NCBI RefSeq assembly: GCF_013623775.1
Contig: NZ_JABFAM010000006.1
Location: forward strand, 124,001 to 188,000
Length of the DNA stretch: 64,000 bases
Origin: Rufibacter sp. XAAS-G3-1
Lineage (GTDB): Bacteria > Bacteroidota > Bacteroidia > Cytophagales > Hymenobacteraceae
Reading direction: 5' to 3'
The position numbers and the translations under genes are program-made. The notes beneath the pieces were generated by a model. That model saw nothing but the letters and a program-made list of their open reading frames with translations, searched no databases and was not told the DNA's origin. This document shows positions 45,781-54,103 of the stretch, piece by piece. Within the stretch, counting starts at the first letter, position 1, and every line of letters starts with the position of its first letter.

Positions 45781-45935
45781 AGGGAACAGCAAACCGCATG
45801 CACAAACTAATCACTCTACAAAAGCCAATTCTAAGCAGAGGCCAAACCCCAAACAACCAGAAACAAGCTAAAATGGAAGAGGCCGACAAATTGCCCGCCT
45901 CTTCCATTTTAGCTATATTTTATAAAAAACAGCCC
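45781..45935. other. end of the repeat-filled gap
   Basis: It contains the hairpin CTAAAATGGAAGAGGC / GCCTCTTCCATTTTAG (45868-45912), a likely terminator for dapD, followed by a degenerate P1-like TTTTATAAAAAACAGCCCC next to the dapD stop. Confidence 0.5.
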
Positions 45936-46754
45936 CTAAACCGCTACTTCGTTTTCCCGCAGCGCCTCATTCAAGGAAGTTTTCAAATCAGTACTCTCTT
46001 TCCGCTGACCAATAATGAGGGCGCACGGAACCTGGTAAGAACCAGCCGCGAACTCTTTGGTGTAAGAACCCGGTATCACCACAGAGCGAGGCGGTACGTA
46101 GCCTCTGTATTCCTTAGGCTCGGTTCCGGTCACGTCAATGATTTTGGTACTGCCCGTGATGCATACGTTCGCACCAACCACGGCTTCTTTGCCAATGTGA
46201 CAGCCTTCCACCAAAATACTGCGCGAACCAATAAAGGCACCATCCTCAATAATCACAGGAGCCGCTTGTACGGGCTCCAGCACGCCGCCTAAGCCTACGC
46301 CGCCGCTTAAGTGCACGTGCTTGCCTACCTGCGCGCAAGACCCCACGGTGGCCCAGGTGTCTACCATGGTTCCCTCGTCCACATAAGCGCCAATGTTGGT
46401 GTAAGACGGCATCAGGATGACACCTTTGGAAATGTAGGCCCCGTAACGCGCCAAGGCATGCGGTACCACGCGTACCCCCAACTCGGCAAAGCCACTTTTC
46501 AGCGGAATCTTGTCATGGAACTCGAAAGGGCCCGCCTCAATGGTTTCCATCTTCTGGATGGGGAAATACATGAGCACTGCCTTCTTCACCCACTCATTCA
46601 CCTGCCATTTCTCTGCACCGGTAGGTTCCGCCACGCGCAGTTCACCACAATCCAGGTGATGGATGACGGCTCTAATGGCTTCCTGGGTGACTTTATGCCC
46701 CAACAACGACCGGTCACCCCAGGCGCTTTCTATTGCTTCTCGTAAATCGTTCAT
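45936..46754 (-). CDS. dapD: 2,3,4,5-tetrahydropyridine-2,6-dicarboxylate N-succinyltransferase
   Basis: 272 residues from ATG 46754 (MNDLREAIESAWGDRS), close to the E. coli length; the frame is open further upstream but that part overlaps the divergent glycosyltransferase start. The left-handed beta-helix shows hexapeptide runs (YISKGVILMPSYTNIGAYVDEGTMVDT, GKHVHLSGGVGLGG, EDGAFIGSRSILVEGC). It succinylates tetrahydrodipicolinate in the succinylase branch of lysine/diaminopimelate synthesis; dapB is also in the window (62045). Confidence 0.95.
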   Translation of the reverse strand: MNDLREAIESAWGDRSLLGHKVTQEAIRAVIHHLDCGELRVAEPTGAEKWQVNEWVKKAVLMYFPIQKMETIEAGPFEFHDKIPLKSGFAELGVRVVPHALARYGAYISKGVILMPSYTNIGAYVDEGTMVDTWATVGSCAQVGKHVHLSGGVGLGGVLEPVQAAPVIIEDGAFIGSRSILVEGCHIGKEAVVGANVCITGSTKIIDVTGTEPKEYRGYVPPRSVVIPGSYTKEFAAGSYQVPCALIIGQRKESTDLKTSLNEALRENEVAV

Positions 46755-46780
46755 ATTGTCTTCTTGAAAGAATAAGAGAC

Positions 46781-46811
46781 CAAAATTATTAAATTGTGGC
46801 GATGTTTCGAA
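46781..46811 (-). promoter_or_regulatory. probable dapD promoter
   Basis: Minus strand TTCG (46808-46811), 19 bases, TAATTTTG (46781-46788) fits -33/-7 of Bacteroidota with one mismatch in the -33. The transcript would start about 20 bases before the dapD ATG. It overlaps the start of the divergent glycosyltransferase gene. Confidence 0.45.
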
Positions 46812-47944
46812 AACGAATTCTGCTGGCCTCTCTCCTGAAGCCAGCTTCTGACACCCGTTTATATGAGAAAATAGGCAAAAGCCTGGCAAAAATACCACAG
46901 GCAGAGGTGCACGTGGCCGGCTTTGAAAGTGTGCTTCCCTCCTCTTCAGACGCGAACGGAATCATTTTCCACCCTCTTTTCTCGTTCAACCGCTTATCGG
47001 TGGGCCGACTCACGGCGCAAAAAAAGTTCTGGAACCTTCTGCGGGAAATAAAGCCGGAGGTGTTGGTGGTAGCCACGCATGAGTTATTACCCGTGGCTTG
47101 GCTTTACTGTAAACGGCACGCCTGCCGGTTGGTGTATGATGTGCGGGAAAATTACTTTCTCAACCTCACCACCCAACAGGTATACCCGGGTTTGCTGGGA
47201 AAAGCATTAGGTTTATTGGTACGGGGAATAGAAAAAGCAGTAGCTCCTTCGGTCAGCCATTTCTTCCTGGCAGAAGAAGCGTACGCGCAGGAACTGCCCT
47301 TTCTGGGGAATCGCTTTACAGTAGTTCAGAACAAGTACCTTCCGTCTTCAGTCTTTACTTCTACTCACCAGAAAAACCCTGTTTCATTAAGAGAAGCCAG
47401 GCCGCTGCGCCTGTTGTATTCCGGTACCATCTCCCGGCTGTACGGGGTTCTGGAAGCAGTGAAGTTCACCCAGCAACTGCGCACCTGGGTGCCGGAAGCC
47501 GAGTTAACCATCATAGGTTATTGCGCCGATAAGGGTTTTCTGCAGGAATTAAAACAGCACATCCAGCCCCTGCCTTTCGTACGGTTGATAGGCGGCGATG
47601 CCTTGGTGCCGCACCAGGAAATTTTAAAGCAGGAACAGCAACACCACCTCGGCCTTTTGCCCTACCACCCGCATCCCAGCACCTTCACCTGTATTCCCAC
47701 CAAACTCTATGAATACATGGGCAACGGCTTGGTGGTGATTACGGAGGAGAACCCTTTGTGGGCCACCCTTCTGGAAAGAGCCACGGCGGGTATCAGTTAT
47801 TCCTTCTCCCAAGAACTAACCTCCCCAAAAGTAGAGATTTTGCTGAACCAAACGTACTACCTGAACGGCATTCCAAAGGAGGTTTTCTGGCTTGGCGAAG
47901 AGCGAAAAGTGCAGCGAATCATACAAGGTCTAGCGGGACTTTAG
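46802..47944 (+). CDS. glycosyltransferase (GT4-like)
   Basis: 380 residues from ATG 46802 (MFRKRILLASLLKPASDTR); a GTG six bases earlier is an alternative. It has a two-Rossmann GT-B layout: an N-terminal acceptor domain with YDVRENYFLN, then PLRLLYSGTISRLYGVLEAV opening the donor-binding domain and a CIPTKLYEYMGNGLVVI stretch, the E-x-x-G-like sugar-nucleotide motif. It probably transfers a sugar to a surface polysaccharide or lipid. No other glycan genes are adjacent. Confidence 0.82.
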   Translation: MFRKRILLASLLKPASDTRLYEKIGKSLAKIPQAEVHVAGFESVLPSSSDANGIIFHPLFSFNRLSVGRLTAQKKFWNLLREIKPEVLVVATHELLPVAWLYCKRHACRLVYDVRENYFLNLTTQQVYPGLLGKALGLLVRGIEKAVAPSVSHFFLAEEAYAQELPFLGNRFTVVQNKYLPSSVFTSTHQKNPVSLREARPLRLLYSGTISRLYGVLEAVKFTQQLRTWVPEAELTIIGYCADKGFLQELKQHIQPLPFVRLIGGDALVPHQEILKQEQQHHLGLLPYHPHPSTFTCIPTKLYEYMGNGLVVITEENPLWATLLERATAGISYSFSQELTSPKVEILLNQTYYLNGIPKEVFWLGEERKVQRIIQGLAGL

Positions 47945-47959
47945 TCTACTAAAAAATAA

Positions 47960-47975
47960 TTTAGACAAACCTAAA
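47960..47975. promoter_or_regulatory. candidate MntR/DtxR operator
   Basis: TTTAGACAAACCTAAA is a palindrome of the TTTAG(N6)CTAAA type used by DtxR/MntR-family repressors. It lies upstream of the -7 element (47994-48001) where the -33 contact should be, in the promoter of the locus that encodes an MntR-like regulator. Binding is inferred. Confidence 0.5.
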
Positions 47976-47993
47976 CTTTTACTCCTATACACG

Positions 47994-48001
47994 TATATTT
48001 G
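47994..48001 (+). promoter_or_regulatory. -7 element of the fabH-mntR operon
   Basis: TATATTTG matches TAnnTTTG and lies 7 bases before the fabH ATG, implying a nearly leaderless transcript. Confidence 0.5.
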
Positions 48002-48008
48002 ACGAACT

Positions 48009-49019
48009 ATGGCAAAAGAATTAAGAAACGCACGCATTGCTGGCCTAGGCCATTACGTACCTGAAAAGGTCGTGAAGAACGCAGATCTGGAAAAACTGAT
48101 GGACACCTCAGATGCCTGGATTGTGGAAAGAACCGGTATCCATGAGCGCCGCTATTTTGAGCCCGGCAAAGATACCACCACCAACATGGCTGCCAACGCC
48201 GCCCGCAAAGCGCTGGAGAAAGCCGGACTGGAAGCCAAAGACCTGGACATGATAGTGTTCGCCACCTTAAGCCCAGACTATTTCTTCCCCGGCTCCGGGG
48301 TATTGCTGCAGCGCGAACTTGGCCTCTCTGATATTCCTTGCTTTGATGTAAGAAACCAGTGCTCCGGGTTTATCTACGCCCTTTCCCTGGCAGACCAGTT
48401 CATCAAAACCGGCATGTATGACAACGTGTTGGTGGTGGGTTCTGAAATCCATTCCTCGGGGCTGGATTTCTCAGATAGAGGCCGGTCTGTTTCGGTGATC
48501 TTCGGCGATGGAGCCGGGGCGGCGGTCTTAACGCCATCTGACAGTTTAGACCGCGGCATCCTGTCCACGCACCTGCACGCCCAGGGCGAGTTTGCCGAGG
48601 AACTGATGGCCATGGGGCCGTCCAGCAATGAACCCGAGCGCATCACCCACCAGATGATAGACAACGGCGACATCTTCCCCATCATGAACGGTAGCACGGT
48701 GTTCAAACACGCGGTGACCCGGTTCCCGGAAGTGATCAACGAAGCCCTTACCCAGAACGGCGTTACCGCCGAAGATTTAGACTTGGTAGTACCGCACCAG
48801 GCAAACTTGCGCATCACCCAGTTTATTCAACAAAAGATGAAGCTGCCAGAGGGTAAGATCTTCAGCAACATCCAGAAATACGGCAACACCACCGCTGCCT
48901 CGGTGCCCATCGCCTTTTCCGAAGCCTTTGAGGAAGGCCGCGTGAAGGACGGTGATCTGATCTGCCTGGCGGCGTTTGGGAGTGGTTTCACCTGGGCCTC
49001 GGCCTTGATCCGCTGGTAA
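48009..49019 (+). CDS. fabH: 3-oxoacyl-[acyl-carrier-protein] synthase III
   Basis: 336 residues. The active-site Cys118 lies in DVRNQCSGFIYAL, the His in VPHQANLRI and the Asn in KYGNTTAASVPIA; it ends GSGFTWASALIRW. It starts fatty-acid elongation by joining acyl-CoA with malonyl-ACP. It is not beside other fab genes; it is followed after 6 bases by an MntR-type regulator gene and is probably its operon mate, so it may be a second, specialised FabH copy. A palindromic DtxR-type site lies in its promoter. Confidence 0.93.
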   Translation: MAKELRNARIAGLGHYVPEKVVKNADLEKLMDTSDAWIVERTGIHERRYFEPGKDTTTNMAANAARKALEKAGLEAKDLDMIVFATLSPDYFFPGSGVLLQRELGLSDIPCFDVRNQCSGFIYALSLADQFIKTGMYDNVLVVGSEIHSSGLDFSDRGRSVSVIFGDGAGAAVLTPSDSLDRGILSTHLHAQGEFAEELMAMGPSSNEPERITHQMIDNGDIFPIMNGSTVFKHAVTRFPEVINEALTQNGVTAEDLDLVVPHQANLRITQFIQQKMKLPEGKIFSNIQKYGNTTAASVPIAFSEAFEEGRVKDGDLICLAAFGSGFTWASALIRW

Positions 49020-49025
49020 CCTGCC

Positions 49026-49685
49026 ATGCAAAGCACCGCAGAAGAAAACTACATCAAGGCCATCTACAAACTGTCGGGCGGCGGGGCGGCCGCGGTAAGC
49101 ACCACCGCGCTCTCTGAAACGCTGCAAACCAAACCCGCCTCGGTGAGTGACATGCTGCGCAAGCTGAGCGCCAAAGACCTGGTGCACTACGTGAAATACC
49201 ACGGTGTGCAATTAACGGACGAAGGCCAGCGGGTTGCCCTGAAAATTATCCGGAAGCACCGCCTCTGGGAGGTGTTTCTGGTGCAGAAACTGCGCTTCTC
49301 CTGGGACGAGGTGCACGAGGTGGCCGAGCAGATGGAACACGTGAAATCGGAGTTACTCATTCAGCGGCTAGACGAGTTCCTGGGCCATCCGCGCCTGGAT
49401 CCGCACGGCGACCCTATTCCTACCGAGGCCGGTGAACTGCGCGAGGTGGAGCAGCGGGCCCTGGCTTCGTTGAACATAGAGCAGGAAGGCGTGGTGTGCC
49501 GCGTCAAAGACTCGCAACCCGCCTTCCTGCAGTACCTCAACCGGGTGGGCATCCAGATTGGCTCCCAGCTGCAAGTGGTAGACAAGATACCGTATGATAA
49601 CTCCTTGGAGATAAGCATAGATAAAAGCAAATCGGTGATTCTGTCTTCCGATGTGCTGGAGAAGATTTTCGTTATCAACCCATGA
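49026..49685 (+). CDS. metal-dependent DtxR/MntR-family repressor
   Basis: 219 residues. N-terminal winged helix (AEENYIKAIYKLSGG, TTALSETLQTKPASVSDMLRKL), metal-binding/dimerisation region with KHRLWEVFLVQKL and WDEVHEVAEQMEHVKS giving Glu and His ligands, then a C-terminal SH3/FeoA-like domain (GVVCRVKDSQ ... VILSSDVLEKIF). It represses uptake genes when Mn(II) or Fe(II) is abundant. The position between fabH and the metal transporter genes supports manganese or zinc control. A P1 palindrome starts 4 bases after its stop. Confidence 0.9.
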   Translation: MQSTAEENYIKAIYKLSGGGAAAVSTTALSETLQTKPASVSDMLRKLSAKDLVHYVKYHGVQLTDEGQRVALKIIRKHRLWEVFLVQKLRFSWDEVHEVAEQMEHVKSELLIQRLDEFLGHPRLDPHGDPIPTEAGELREVEQRALASLNIEQEGVVCRVKDSQPAFLQYLNRVGIQIGSQLQVVDKIPYDNSLEISIDKSKSVILSSDVLEKIFVINP

Positions 49686-49688
49686 GGT

Positions 49689-49727
49689 GCGTTTTCCTGC
49701 TTCTTTTATGAAACTAGCCCCAAAACG
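49689..49727. repeat. P1 palindrome containing a start codon
   Basis: GCGTTTTCCTGCTTCTTTT and ATGAAACTAGCCCCAAAACG form imperfect arms. The right arm provides ATG AAA CTA GCC CCA AAA CGC, the first seven codons of the lipoprotein gene. The right half matches the intergenic copy at 6763-6802. Confidence 0.7.
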
Positions 49728-50652
49728 CTGGTTACGTTGTCTCCTGTTTCTCGCGCTTCTGCTTTGTGCGGCCTGTGAACCGGTGAATACGCCCGGCGCC
49801 AAAGCCCACCAGCAGGGCAAGCTCTACATTGTGACCACCACCGGTATCCTGCGCGATGCCGTGGCCAACGTGGTGGGTGACCGCGCCGTGGTAACTGCCC
49901 TGATGGGCCCCGGCGTTGACCCGCATTTGTACAAAGCCGCCCTGGGCGATTTGCAGACCCTCCGGGAAGCGGACATCATCATTTACAACGGGCTGCATTT
50001 AGAGGGAAAAATGGGCGAAGTACTCCAAAAGCTAGCGCGCCAGAAAGTGGTCTGGGCCGCGGCCGAAGGCCTACCGGATAGCAAGCTCTACAAGACCCCG
50101 GCGTTCCAGAACAGCTACGACCCGCACATTTGGTTTGATGTAAGCCTCTGGAGCCAGCTGGTGGAACACCTCTCCCAGAAACTGCAGCAGCAGGACGCGC
50201 GCCACGCCACTTACTACCAGGAAAACACCCGCCGCTACCGCGCAAAACTGGACAGCCTGCACCAGTGGACGCAGGCCGAAATAGCCACTATTCCCGCCCC
50301 GCAGCGGATTTTGATCACCGCCCATGACGCTTTCGGGTACTTGGGGCGGGCTTACCACATTCAGGTGCAGGGATTGCAGGGCATTTCTACGGTGTCAGAG
50401 TTCGGCCTGCAAGACGTTTCCTCGCTGGTGAACTTCATTGTGCGCCGCAAGGTGAAGGCCGTGTTCGTAGAAAGCTCCGTTTCGCAGAAAGCCATTGAAG
50501 CCGTGCTGGAAGGCTGTCGGCAGAAGGGCCATGACATCCAACTGGGCGGCACCCTGTATTCTGACGCCCTGGGGGAAGAAAATGGCCCGGCAGGAACTTA
50601 CGTGGGCATGGTGCGCGTGAATGTGGGCACAATAGTGAAGGCGCTGAGGTGA
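49708..50652 (+). CDS. metal ABC transporter substrate-binding lipoprotein (TroA/MntC/ZnuA type)
   Basis: 314 residues from ATG 49708. Signal MKLAPKRWLRCLLFLALLLCAAC with the lipobox Cys. The cluster-9 solute-binding fold shows GVDPHLYKAALGDLQTL (His ligand), DPHIWFDVSLWSQLV (His), ITAHDAFGYLGRAYHI (His) and a late SDALGEENGPAGTYVG (Asp/Glu). It lacks the long His-rich loop of ZnuA, favouring manganese or mixed Mn/Zn binding. It follows the MntR-type gene and precedes the ABC components. Its N-terminal codons come from a P1 palindrome. Confidence 0.9.
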   Translation: MKLAPKRWLRCLLFLALLLCAACEPVNTPGAKAHQQGKLYIVTTTGILRDAVANVVGDRAVVTALMGPGVDPHLYKAALGDLQTLREADIIIYNGLHLEGKMGEVLQKLARQKVVWAAAEGLPDSKLYKTPAFQNSYDPHIWFDVSLWSQLVEHLSQKLQQQDARHATYYQENTRRYRAKLDSLHQWTQAEIATIPAPQRILITAHDAFGYLGRAYHIQVQGLQGISTVSEFGLQDVSSLVNFIVRRKVKAVFVESSVSQKAIEAVLEGCRQKGHDIQLGGTLYSDALGEENGPAGTYVGMVRVNVGTIVKALR

Positions 50653-51021
50653 CAAGGTGGGATTGAGAGATTGAGAGATTGAAAGAGAGGTTGAGTGCAT
50701 TTGGATTTGGGAATATCTGTTTTAGGCGTGTTTTTCTGAAAACAGGCCTAAAACGAAGCATTTCCTCCCTTCTCTGTCACCCTGAAAGGAACTTGTGGGT
50801 ATGCTAGAAAGGCCTTTCCGTAAACGCTTCTACCGTTCGCTACATCCTTTCAGGAGGAAAAAAGGAGGATAGCCTTGCCGCCATTATTGGGGTTCTCACC
50901 AACAATCCAGATGCTGGGGCCTTTCCGCTTACTGGTGAAAACACGCGGCAAGGGTGAGAAAGGAAGGTGATACTCCTTTTCTGACCCATGCTTTTTTAAT
51001 TTTAGAAGAAAGATAAAACCC
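50653..51021. repeat. repeat-filled gap inside the metal transport locus
   Basis: It starts with a GATTGAGA tandem run (50662-50695), then a P1 palindrome (50719-50754) and a copy of the TGTCACCCTGAAAG dispersed repeat (50776-50862). A GGTGATACTCC stretch precedes the next gene. It separates the binding-lipoprotein gene from the ATPase gene, so the latter may have its own promoter. Confidence 0.6.
50719..50754. repeat. P1 palindrome
   Basis: GTTTTAGGCGTGTTTTTC and GAAAACAGGCCTAAAAC form arms with one mismatch; the TAGG/CCTA subtype. Confidence 0.7.
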
Positions 51022-51825
51022 ATGATACAACACGTAACGGATCCGGTTTTGGAGGTGCATGATTTGACGGTGAGTTATCAGCGGAAGCCGGTGCTGTGGG
51101 ATGTGGACTTAACTGTACCCAAACAGGCGTTGGTAGGCGTGATCGGCCCAAACGGGGCCGGGAAATCTACGTTGATCAAAGCCATCATGGGCTTGCTTCC
51201 GCTCAACAGCGGGTACGTAGAACTGTTCGGCAAACCGCTGGATGAAGTGCGCGAAAAAGTAAGCTACGTGCCCCAACGCGAATCGGTGGACTGGGATTTT
51301 CCGGCCTCAGCGCTGGATGTGGCTATGATGGGCACCTATGGCTCCCTGGGCCTTTTCCGCCGACCGGGGGCCAAGCAGCGGCAACTGGCCATGGAGGCGC
51401 TGGAGAAAGTAGGCATGCAGGACTTCGCCCATCGGCAGATTTCCCAGCTTTCGGGCGGGCAGCAGCAACGGGTATTCCTTTCCCGGGCCCTGGCGCAGGA
51501 CGCCGATCTGTACCTCATGGACGAACCCTTCGCGGGCGTGGACATCGCCACCGAGACCGCCATCATTGAACTGCTGCGCCAGATGCGTGAAACCGGCAAA
51601 ACGGTGGTGGTGGTGCACCATGACCTGCAATCGGCACAGGATTACTTTGACTGGATCATCTTGCTCAACATGCGCCTGGTGGCCTCTGGGCCCACGGACG
51701 AAACGCTTACCCCGGCCTTGCTGGAGAAAACGTACGGAGGCCGCTTAACCGAACTCAGCCGCGTGAGCGAACTGCTGCACAAAAAGAACTTTCCCATCAG
51801 AGAAACCAAACCTCCCCGCAAATGA
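51022..51825 (+). CDS. metal ABC transporter ATP-binding protein
   Basis: 267 residues. Walker A GPNGAGKSTLIKAI, signature LSGGQQQRVFLSRAL, Walker B DLYLMDEPFAG and the switch His in VVVVHHDLQ. It energises the Mn/Zn importer. It overlaps the next permease gene by 4 bases (ATGA), a sign of coupled translation. Confidence 0.94.
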   Translation: MIQHVTDPVLEVHDLTVSYQRKPVLWDVDLTVPKQALVGVIGPNGAGKSTLIKAIMGLLPLNSGYVELFGKPLDEVREKVSYVPQRESVDWDFPASALDVAMMGTYGSLGLFRRPGAKQRQLAMEALEKVGMQDFAHRQISQLSGGQQQRVFLSRALAQDADLYLMDEPFAGVDIATETAIIELLRQMRETGKTVVVVHHDLQSAQDYFDWIILLNMRLVASGPTDETLTPALLEKTYGGRLTELSRVSELLHKKNFPIRETKPPRK

Positions 51826-53114
51826 GCACGCTATGGGATTTCCTGAGCATGTCTGACGCCAACGTGCGGTATGTGACCATCGGCTCTGTACTGCTGGCGG
51901 CCTCTTCTGCCGTGGTGGGCTGCTTTACCGTGCTCCGGAAAAGAGCCTTGGTGGGCGACGCCGTGGCCCATGCTGTTTTGCCGGGCGTCTGTCTGGCCTT
52001 CATGCTGACCGGGGAGAAAAACCCGCTTATTCTCCTGTTGGGCTCTTTTCTGACTGGTTGGCTATCCCTAGTGGTCATTGATGTGATTACCGCTAAAAGC
52101 CGCATTAAGGAAGATACGGCCATTGGGCTGGTGCTGTCCGTCTTTTTTGGCATTGGCATTTTGCTGCTCACCTCCATCCAGCATTCCGGCAACGAAAACC
52201 AGAGCGGGCTGGACAAATTCCTGTTCGGGAGTGCGGCGGCGTTGGTGGGGCAAGACCTGATCACCTTCGGGGCCGTGGCCGTGCTGCTGCTGTTGAGTGT
52301 GCTGCTGCTGTACAAAGAGTTCAAACTGCTCAGTTTTGACCTGGCGTACGCGCGTACCATTGGGTTGCCCGTGCGGGGGCTGGAACTGCTGCTGACCACG
52401 CTCACCGTCTTGGCCGTGGTGGTGGGCATTCAGTCGGTAGGTGTGGTGCTGATGTCGGCCATGCTCATCACTCCCGCCGCCGCCGCCCGCTTCTGGACCG
52501 ATAGGCTGGGGATCATGATTGTGCTGGCGGCCGTCATGAGCGCCTTCTGCGGCGTTGCCGGGGCCTTTGTCTCGTTCACCGCGCCCGCCATGCCCACCGG
52601 GCCCTGGATTGTGATGCTGCTGTCATTGCTGGCGATTTTCTCGTTCATTCTGGCCCCTAAAAAAGGACTGCTGGCCCGCTACCTGCTGCAGCGCCGGTTA
52701 CGCCGCCAGATGACCCGGGAGAATATCCTGAAAACCCTGTTCCACCTGGGCGAAGAGAAAGGCGCCTACGAGGGCAGCTATTCCAGAGCCCAGATTCTGG
52801 AGCGGAGGCAACAGCCTTTGCTCAGGATGAAAAACGCCCTGCACACCCTGCGCCGCCAAGGCTTGGTCAAGGAAAGCCCGTCTGGCTGGGCCTTGACCCC
52901 AACCGGCAAGAAAGAAGCCCAACGCATTGTGCGCCTGCACCGGCTCTGGGAACTGTACCTGACCCAATACCTGCAAGTGGCCTCAGACCACGTGCACGAA
53001 GACGCCGAGTCCATTGAACACGTGCTCACCCCAGAACTGGAGAAGCGCCTGGAGGAACTCCTGGACTTCCCCACCGCCGACCCGCACCACTCCTCCATTC
53101 CGCAACAGCCATGA
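51822..53114 (+). CDS. metal ABC permease fused to a DtxR/MntR-like tail
   Basis: 430 residues. The first ~285 form an ABC-3 permease (MntB/ZnuB type) with about eight membrane segments and the VVGCFTVLRKRALVGDAVAHAVLPG signature. The tail of ~145 residues is soluble: a winged helix (RAQILERRQQPLLRMKNALHTLRRQGLV) then RIVRLHRLWELYLTQYLQV and DHVHEDAESIEHVLTPELEKRLEELLDFP, which closely parallels the MntR-type protein encoded at 49026, including the Glu/Glu/His ligand pattern. The tail could sense cytosolic metal and gate transport. Overlaps both neighbours by 4 bases. Confidence 0.92.
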   Translation: MSTLWDFLSMSDANVRYVTIGSVLLAASSAVVGCFTVLRKRALVGDAVAHAVLPGVCLAFMLTGEKNPLILLLGSFLTGWLSLVVIDVITAKSRIKEDTAIGLVLSVFFGIGILLLTSIQHSGNENQSGLDKFLFGSAAALVGQDLITFGAVAVLLLLSVLLLYKEFKLLSFDLAYARTIGLPVRGLELLLTTLTVLAVVVGIQSVGVVLMSAMLITPAAAARFWTDRLGIMIVLAAVMSAFCGVAGAFVSFTAPAMPTGPWIVMLLSLLAIFSFILAPKKGLLARYLLQRRLRRQMTRENILKTLFHLGEEKGAYEGSYSRAQILERRQQPLLRMKNALHTLRRQGLVKESPSGWALTPTGKKEAQRIVRLHRLWELYLTQYLQVASDHVHEDAESIEHVLTPELEKRLEELLDFPTADPHHSSIPQQP

Positions 53115-53998
53115 ACCTAGATGCTTTCTGGATTATCCTCACGGGCGCCCTGGTCGCTATCTGCTGCAGCCTGCTGGGCTGCTTCCTGATTCTGCGCCGC
53201 ATGGCCATGGTGGGCGACGCCATTTCACACGCCGTGCTGCCAGGCATTGTGCTCGCCTTTTTGTTCAGCGGTTCCCGCGAGGTGTGGACGATGCTCCTGG
53301 GCGCGGCCCTGCTGGGTGTGGCCTGTACGTTCCTGATTGAGTTCTTCCACAAGAAAGCCAACGTGCCCGCTGATGCCTCCATTGGGGTCACCTTCACCTG
53401 GCTTTTCGCGCTGGGCATCATCCTTATCTCTGTGTATGCCGGGCAGGTAGACCTGGATCAGGACTGTGTGCTCTACGGCGAGATTGCCTACGTGCCCCTG
53501 GACATCTGGATCACCCCAAGCGGCCTGAACCTTGGCCCCCGCACCGTCTGGATTATTGGCGGCGTTTTGGTGGTGCTCCTTCTGTTTATCGGCTTGTTTT
53601 ACAAACAATTGTACCTCACCTCCTTTGATCCGGCTTTCGCGGCTGCCATTGGTATCTCCACCACGCTGTGGTACTACTTATTGATGGGGGCGGTGTCCTT
53701 GACCACCGTGGCGGCGTTTGAATCAGTAGGGGCTATTTTGGTGGTGGCCCTCATGGTGGGCCCGCCCGCCACGGCCTACCTCCTCACCGATGACCTGAAG
53801 AAGATGCTGTTGATTTCGGCGGGGCTGGGCACCCTGGCCTCGGCGGGCGGTTTCTACCTGGCTTTGTGGCTGAACGGGTCTGTGGCGGGTGCCATCTCGG
53901 TGGTGATTGGATTGCAGTTCCTGCTGGTTTTTGTTTTCTCCCCCAGCCACGGCCTGGTCTCCCGCCGCCGGAAACCAGCCCTCTCCGCCCAGGGGTAA
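53111..53998 (+). CDS. metal ABC transporter permease
   Basis: 295 residues, ABC-3 family with about eight membrane segments and the signature LLGCFLILRRMAMVGDAISHAVLPG. It is homologous to the permease half of the preceding protein but has no regulator-like tail, so the importer is probably a heterodimer of the two. It overlaps the upstream gene by 4 bases and is last in the unit. Confidence 0.93.
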   Translation: MNLDAFWIILTGALVAICCSLLGCFLILRRMAMVGDAISHAVLPGIVLAFLFSGSREVWTMLLGAALLGVACTFLIEFFHKKANVPADASIGVTFTWLFALGIILISVYAGQVDLDQDCVLYGEIAYVPLDIWITPSGLNLGPRTVWIIGGVLVVLLLFIGLFYKQLYLTSFDPAFAAAIGISTTLWYYLLMGAVSLTTVAAFESVGAILVVALMVGPPATAYLLTDDLKKMLLISAGLGTLASAGGFYLALWLNGSVAGAISVVIGLQFLLVFVFSPSHGLVSRRRKPALSAQG

Positions 53999-54067
53999 GT
54001 TGCTATGCGGCAGGAAGAGACCTCACCCCCGGCCCCTCTCCCGCGGAGAGGGGAGCCCCGCTGATGT

Positions 54068-54103
54068 GTTTTGAGCCTGTTTTGCGAAAAACGGGCTTAA
54101 AAC
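54068..54103. repeat. P1 palindrome
   Basis: GTTTTGAGCCTGTTTTGC and AAAAACGGGCTTAAAAC form arms with few mismatches. Confidence 0.65.

Noticed and set aside
45592-45792. Shared short minus-strand frame in the two P4 blocks (ends ALPFRPGKSSALS)
   Set aside because: The frame is common to both copies, but the DNA is identical at silent sites too and there is no start context; kept as a repeat instead of a gene.
50870-51000. Possible tRNA-like fold before the ABC ATPase gene
   Set aside because: A GGTTCTCACC-like stretch is present but no acceptor stem, D-arm or T-loop pattern could be built; no tRNA was found in the window.
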